Source: a bacterium
GTDB lineage: Bacteria > AUK180
DNA: 18,353 bases
Reading direction: 5' to 3'
Assembly: GCA_030622125.1 (NCBI GenBank)
Contig: JAUXGM010000027.1
Coordinates: forward strand, 1-18,353
In this document: positions 14,903-18,353 of the stretch, in pieces
Layout of the letters: each line of letters opens with the position of its first letter
Numbering within the stretch: the first letter of the stretch is position 1
Notes under the pieces: model-generated
Told to the model about the DNA's origin: nothing
What the model saw: the letters and a program-made list of their open reading frames with translations, nothing else
The model's database searches: none
Translations under genes and position numbers: made by a program

Positions 14903-15971
14903 ACGGTATCTATTAAGAGAATCACTTAAAACCTTTCTTTTTGGAATTGCCCTTTTTACAACTGTTTTGGTCATTTCAAAGGTACAAGAGCTCCTCGCTT
15001 TTATCCTAACAAAAGGCATAAGTCCGTTAATTATTATTAAATTGATTCTTTTACTTTTACCGGCATTACTTTCCATTGCAATACCAATGGCATTTACTTT
15101 GGGAATAATTCTGAGCATCGGACGGCTAACGGAACAAAGGGAAATGGTTGCAATTAAAACGGTAGGCATAGGAAAGGTTGAGATCATTAAACCATTTATT
15201 TTCTTTTCAATATTTCTAATAATTTTTTTGATCTTCTTTAATTTTCATATTATGCCGCTTTCAAATAAACTCTATGTAAAAACGATCTTCAACACAATGA
15301 CACAAAAGGTGCAGCTTATCATAAATGAAAGGGAATTTTCCGAGATAACAAATAATATCACTCTCTATACCGATTATTATGATAGAAAAAATAATCTGTT
15401 GAAGAATATAAATTTAAGAATAAAAGATAAAGATGGAACTCTTTTTCTCTTTGCTAAAAAAGGGAGTTTCTATAAGGATACGGATAAATTCCTTTATCAA
15501 TTTATAATGAAAGACGGAACTTTTTCCAAACTATTAAAAGATGAACGATTTTTTAATGGACAATTTGGTAGTATGACCATCAATGTAGATCTTTCAGAAA
15601 AAATGGCAAAGAGTAATATAATGAATTTCGGTCCAAGAAGTTTAACCCGTAGTGAGTTAAAAAAACGAATTTTTGAAGAGAAAAATGAAAAATATAAAAG
15701 GAAACTCCTTATAGAATACTACAAGAAATTTTCCATACCATTGGCAACATTCGCATTGTTCGGGGTAGCCTTTTTCTTTGCATTAAAGCTCAAGGTCGGC
15801 AGTAAAGCAATAGGAATATTTGCAAGTGTCTGTCTAATTTTTACCTATTATATCTTTATGATCATCGGTTTTAATCTCGGTGAGAACGGTAAGTTATCTC
15901 CTCTTATTGCTGTAAATCTGCCTAATTTGATCTTCATTATACCTTCAATTATCGGGTTGGTAAAGATATGA
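14889..15971 (+). CDS. LptF/LptG-type LPS export permease
   Basis: I choose ATG 14889, giving MKIIERYLLRESLKTFLFG, the standard N-terminus of this family (cytoplasmic amphipathic helix then TM1); the more upstream ATG at 14847 adds 14 atypical residues. The protein is 360 residues with three N-terminal membrane segments (TM1-3), a periplasmic beta-jellyroll domain (about 130-255) and three C-terminal segments. Family signatures are present: LTEQREMVAIKTVGIG in the first cytoplasmic loop (coupling helix to LptB) and the late helix with FALFGVAFFFALKLKVG. With LptB and a second LptF/G subunit it would pull LPS from the inner membrane. Only one such gene is here; its partner and LptB must be encoded elsewhere, or it pairs with itself. 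Which of LptF or LptG it represents cannot be told. Confidence 0.9.
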   Translation: MKIIERYLLRESLKTFLFGIALFTTVLVISKVQELLAFILTKGISPLIIIKLILLLLPALLSIAIPMAFTLGIILSIGRLTEQREMVAIKTVGIGKVEIIKPFIFFSIFLIIFLIFFNFHIMPLSNKLYVKTIFNTMTQKVQLIINEREFSEITNNITLYTDYYDRKNNLLKNINLRIKDKDGTLFLFAKKGSFYKDTDKFLYQFIMKDGTFSKLLKDERFFNGQFGSMTINVDLSEKMAKSNIMNFGPRSLTRSELKKRIFEEKNEKYKRKLLIEYYKKFSIPLATFALFGVAFFFALKLKVGSKAIGIFASVCLIFTYYIFMIIGFNLGENGKLSPLIAVNLPNLIFIIPSIIGLVKI

Positions 15972-16819
15972 TCAAAATAGAAAATTTATCAAAGATCTAT
16001 AAAATTCATCGTATATTTGAAGGATTAAATATCAAGAAAGAAAAATCCGTTACCGCACTGAATGATGTTTCTTTTACAATCGACAATAATAAGATCATCG
16101 GGCTTTTGGGTCCGAATGGTGCGGGAAAAACAACTCTTCTTAAAATACTAACGAATATCTTACTACCGGAAAACGGTGAAATTGAATTCAATGGAATTAA
16201 ATTATCTCAAAATCCCGATTATTTTAAGAACAACAGCGGTATCGTCAACAGTGAAGAGAGAAGTTTTTATTGGCGCCTTTCCGTTTTAGAGAACCTTAGA
16301 TTTTTTATGGGAATCTTTCAGGATAAGCCAGATGAAGATAAAATCCTTGAGATATTAGGACTTCTTGGAATTGAGAATATTAAAAACAGACCATTCAGAA
16401 TGCTCTCTTCCGGAATGAAGGCAAAGATTCAAATTGCAAGGGTGCTTTTAAAGTTGCCGAAGTTACTTGTTTTAGATGAACCGTTTTCCAATATAGATTT
16501 TAATTCCCGTGAAGAAATAAAGGCATTTCTTTTAAAATGGGTCAAAGAGGAAGATAGAATGATCATAATAACATCCCATCATTGGGAAGAGATCATTGAA
16601 TGGATAGATGAAACCGTTCTGATAGATCAGGGACAAATCGTTGGGAAACAAAAGAAAATAGAAGGGAAAAAATATATAAGGATATGCTACAAATCCGGTA
16701 TAGAAAAACGGATACCGCTAAATGATGTGAAGGAATCAATAGTAATAGATCCTAATTTTACATCCATTGAGATAGAAAATGAAATGCTCACCGATATTAT
16801 CAAGAGGTTAAAAAAATGA
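15968..16819 (+). CDS. ABC transporter ATP-binding protein (ABC-2 exporter type)
   Basis: A 283-residue ATPase with all motifs: Walker A GPNGAGKTT (48-56), Q-loop region, the ERSFYWRLSVLENLRFF segment (a hallmark of ATPases paired with ABC-2 permeases), signature LSSGM (146-150, in place of LSGGQ, as in this subfamily), Walker B LLVLDEP (Asp170, Glu171) and switch His204. The C-terminal 60 residues form a small beta extension. The ATG overlaps the stop of the LptF/G gene as ATGA, and its own stop overlaps the permease start in the same way, so the three are translationally coupled. Although it follows an LptF/G gene it does not look like LptB: the SFYWRL segment and the tight coupling to an ABC-2 permease make it the motor of that permease. 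Confidence 0.94.
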   Translation: MIKIENLSKIYKIHRIFEGLNIKKEKSVTALNDVSFTIDNNKIIGLLGPNGAGKTTLLKILTNILLPENGEIEFNGIKLSQNPDYFKNNSGIVNSEERSFYWRLSVLENLRFFMGIFQDKPDEDKILEILGLLGIENIKNRPFRMLSSGMKAKIQIARVLLKLPKLLVLDEPFSNIDFNSREEIKAFLLKWVKEEDRMIIITSHHWEEIIEWIDETVLIDQGQIVGKQKKIEGKKYIRICYKSGIEKRIPLNDVKESIVIDPNFTSIEIENEMLTDIIKRLKK

Positions 16820-17619
16820 GAATAACAAAAGTAATACCTTTTATTAAAAGGGATTTTAAAATATTTATCTCCTATCCTATTTCAATGCTCTTTTCATTAT
16901 TATCTATTTTTATAACACTTTTTATCTTTTATTTTCTATCAAAGGTTATCTCGGTCGGCGAAGTGATGGTAAAGTATTCCTCCGATTATTTCTCTTTTGT
17001 TATCATTGGGATTGCCTTTTCCTCCGCTGTTTCAACAGGATTAAATACCATTGTTAGTTCTCTTAGAAATGAGCAGATGAAGGGAACATTTGAAATGCTT
17101 CTTACGGGAAGGTTATCAACGGATGAATTATTACTCGGTTTTCTCTCTTTTAATACACTTTTTGAGGTTGTAAGGCTCATTCTTACACTTCTCTTTGCGA
17201 TACTGTTTTTTGATCTTAAATTGCAGTTTCGGTATTCGTATATATCCGTAATATTTTTGATTTTTACTTTTCTCACCTTTCTCTCTTTTGGTATTATATC
17301 AGCGGGTATAATTCTAATTACAAAAAGGGGAAATCCGCTTGCATTTCTTATAAATCAGTCAATGGTTCTATTTTCCGGCGTTTATTTTCCTTATGAGATA
17401 CTACCGAAATGGTTACGGGTGTTCAGTTATATGTTCCCGACGACTTATGCACTAAAAGGTATTCGCCTAAATCTCTTGAAAGGATATGGATTCTCAATGG
17501 TTTATAAGGAACTTATTATTATGATCATTTTAAGCTTGATTCTTTTTCCACTTTCAATACTCTTTTTCAAATATGCACTTAAAAAAGGCAAAAAATGGGG
17601 CACAATAACCACATACTAA
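16816..17619 (+). CDS. ABC-2 type transporter permease
   Basis: A 267-residue protein with six membrane segments. The family signatures are RNEQMKGTFEMLLTGRLS in the cytoplasmic coupling region (about 90-107) and GVYFPYEILPKWLRVFSYMF followed by PTTYALKGIR (about 190-220), the classic ABC-2 reentrant/TM5 region. A dimer of this protein with two copies of the ATPase encoded upstream would export a lipid-linked, glycolipid, polysaccharide or drug-like substrate. The start overlaps the ATPase stop by four bases. Substrate cannot be read from the sequence; the neighbourhood (LptD, LptF/G, GT-C-like protein) favours an envelope component. Confidence 0.92.
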   Translation: MRITKVIPFIKRDFKIFISYPISMLFSLLSIFITLFIFYFLSKVISVGEVMVKYSSDYFSFVIIGIAFSSAVSTGLNTIVSSLRNEQMKGTFEMLLTGRLSTDELLLGFLSFNTLFEVVRLILTLLFAILFFDLKLQFRYSYISVIFLIFTFLTFLSFGIISAGIILITKRGNPLAFLINQSMVLFSGVYFPYEILPKWLRVFSYMFPTTYALKGIRLNLLKGYGFSMVYKELIIMIILSLILFPLSILFFKYALKKGKKWGTITTY

Positions 17620-18257
17620 TAACTTTATTCTTATTTCTTGCATTAAATTTATCTGCCGACCAGGTTGCGATACCAAGATTAAAATATTCCGGAGGCGGGG
17701 ATTGGTACAATGGAAAAACAGAGATACCGAATCTTTTAATGCGTTTCAAAAAAGAATTCAAGGTTGATGTAAATACCAGAGATTTTTTTGTAACACCCGA
17801 TTCAAAGGAAATATTTAATTATCCAATTGTTTTTGTAACAGGACACGGAAAGATCTCTTTTTCAAATATTGAACGGAACAACCTTAGAAAATACTGTGAA
17901 AATGGCGGCCTTCTTTATATAGACGACGATTACGGAATGGATGAATATATTAGATATGAACTTAAAAAGATATTCCCGTCGAAGGAACTTATTGCTCTTT
18001 CTTCCGATTTTGAACTTTTTCATATCCGGTATAAATTCAAAAAAGGGATACCGCAGATCCATACCCATTATGAAAAACCGCCTATTGCTTACGGAATCTT
18101 CGATGATGACGGCAACTTGATCGTTTTATATACCTACAATACAAATATCTCAGATGGATGGGATTCAAAGGGAGTTCATCCTGAGGATTCTAATGAAAAC
18201 AGAGAACTCGCCATAAAAATGGGAATAAATATTTTACTCTATGCATTGCTGTATTAG
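17595..18257 (+). CDS. Exported DUF4159-family protein
   Basis: A 220-residue protein with a signal peptide (about 1-21, core ILITLFLFLALNLSA, cleavage before DQ). The mature part matches what I know of DUF4159 throughout: PRLKYSGGGDWYNGKTEIPN near the start, PIVFVTGHGKISFS, RKYCENGGLLYIDDDYG, RYELKKIFPSKELIAL, HIRYKF, a late SDGWDSKGVHPED and a closing MGINILLYALLY. The fold is expected to be flavodoxin/glutamine-amidotransferase-like; no function is established. It overlaps the permease gene by 25 bases and ends the cluster. DUF4159 proteins often sit in MoxR/VWA-type envelope operons, so its coupling to an ABC-2 exporter is notable. Its final base is shared with the repeat that runs to the window edge, so the stop codon might be created by that junction. 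Confidence 0.88.
   Translation: MGHNNHILITLFLFLALNLSADQVAIPRLKYSGGGDWYNGKTEIPNLLMRFKKEFKVDVNTRDFFVTPDSKEIFNYPIVFVTGHGKISFSNIERNNLRKYCENGGLLYIDDDYGMDEYIRYELKKIFPSKELIALSSDFELFHIRYKFKKGIPQIHTHYEKPPIAYGIFDDDGNLIVLYTYNTNISDGWDSKGVHPEDSNENRELAIKMGINILLYALLY
17712..17808 (+). repeat. 97-bp exact direct repeat, copy inside the DUF4159 gene
   Basis: Identical, base for base, to 18257-18353. This copy is in-frame coding sequence (residues about 40-71 of the DUF4159 protein). The flanking base on the left differs (T here, A at 18256), so the match begins exactly at the GG. Confidence 0.97.
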
Positions 18258-18353
18258 GAAAAACAGAGATACCGAATCTTTTAATGCGTTTCAAAAAAGA
18301 ATTCAAGGTTGATGTAAATACCAGAGATTTTTTTGTAACACCCGATTCAAAGG
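18257..18353 (+). repeat. 97-bp exact direct repeat at the window edge (probable assembly artefact)
   Basis: Starts on the last G of the TAG stop of the DUF4159 gene and runs, with no mismatch, to the last base of the window. Offset from the first copy is 545 bases. Perfect identity, position at the sequence end and a length close to assembler k-mer sizes suggest a contig that looped back on itself rather than a natural duplication. Confidence 0.95.

Noticed and set aside
15968-16819. The ATPase next to the LptF/G gene as LptB
   Set aside because: It has the SFYWRL segment and LSSGM signature of ABC-2-type ATPases and is coupled by a four-base overlap to an ABC-2 permease.
1-18353. tRNA, rRNA, CRISPR arrays, insertion sequences or prophage genes
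   Set aside because: I looked for cloverleaf ends, regularly spaced repeats with unique spacers, transposase or integrase motifs and phage structural genes, and saw none.

Overview
The window is AT-rich, gene-dense DNA from a diderm (outer-membrane) bacterium. It carries a TolC/adaptor/RND efflux operon, an LptD-type LPS-export barrel and an LptF/LptG-type permease. Coding is almost all on the + strand, with short or overlapping gene junctions. The adaptor lacks its alpha-hairpin, a form I know from the Borrelia BesABC pump, but nothing here fixes the phylum. An uncultured LPS-bearing lineage assembled from a metagenome is plausible, and the 97-bp exact repeat at the right edge looks like a contig-end artefact.

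Left part (1-6845): the tail of a CGGC-domain gene is followed by a 442-bp non-coding stretch. That stretch holds a consensus-like promoter (TTGACA-N17-TATAAT) buried in a near-perfect palindrome, which is the likely operator of the TetR regulator encoded next. The operon reads tetR - tolC-like - hairpin-less adaptor - RND permease - small PII-like protein. The simplest reading is self-regulated drug/toxicant efflux with a possible PII-fold accessory subunit.

Middle (6846-8480): a repeat-filled convergent gap holds a REP-like palindrome (second copy, inverted, in the tetR leader), a GTAGGGG-type palindrome and six degenerate 8-bp units. A minus-strand gene for a four-TM protein of unknown function follows, then a compact divergent promoter region.

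Right part (8481-18353): one co-directional cluster encodes LptD with a very long N-terminal region, dCMP deaminase, a beta-propeller lipoprotein, a polytopic membrane protein resembling GT-C glycosyltransferases in layout, an LptF/LptG permease, an ABC-2 ATPase and permease, and an exported DUF4159 protein. All junctions from the deaminase onward overlap, suggesting one transcript for envelope assembly. The lptD promoter places transcription initiation at or next to its ATG, so that mRNA may be leaderless.

The best candidates for something new are the PII-like protein in the RND operon, the hairpin-less adaptor, the envelope cluster linking LptD/LptF to an ABC-2 exporter plus DUF4159, and the pair of covarying palindromic repeats.
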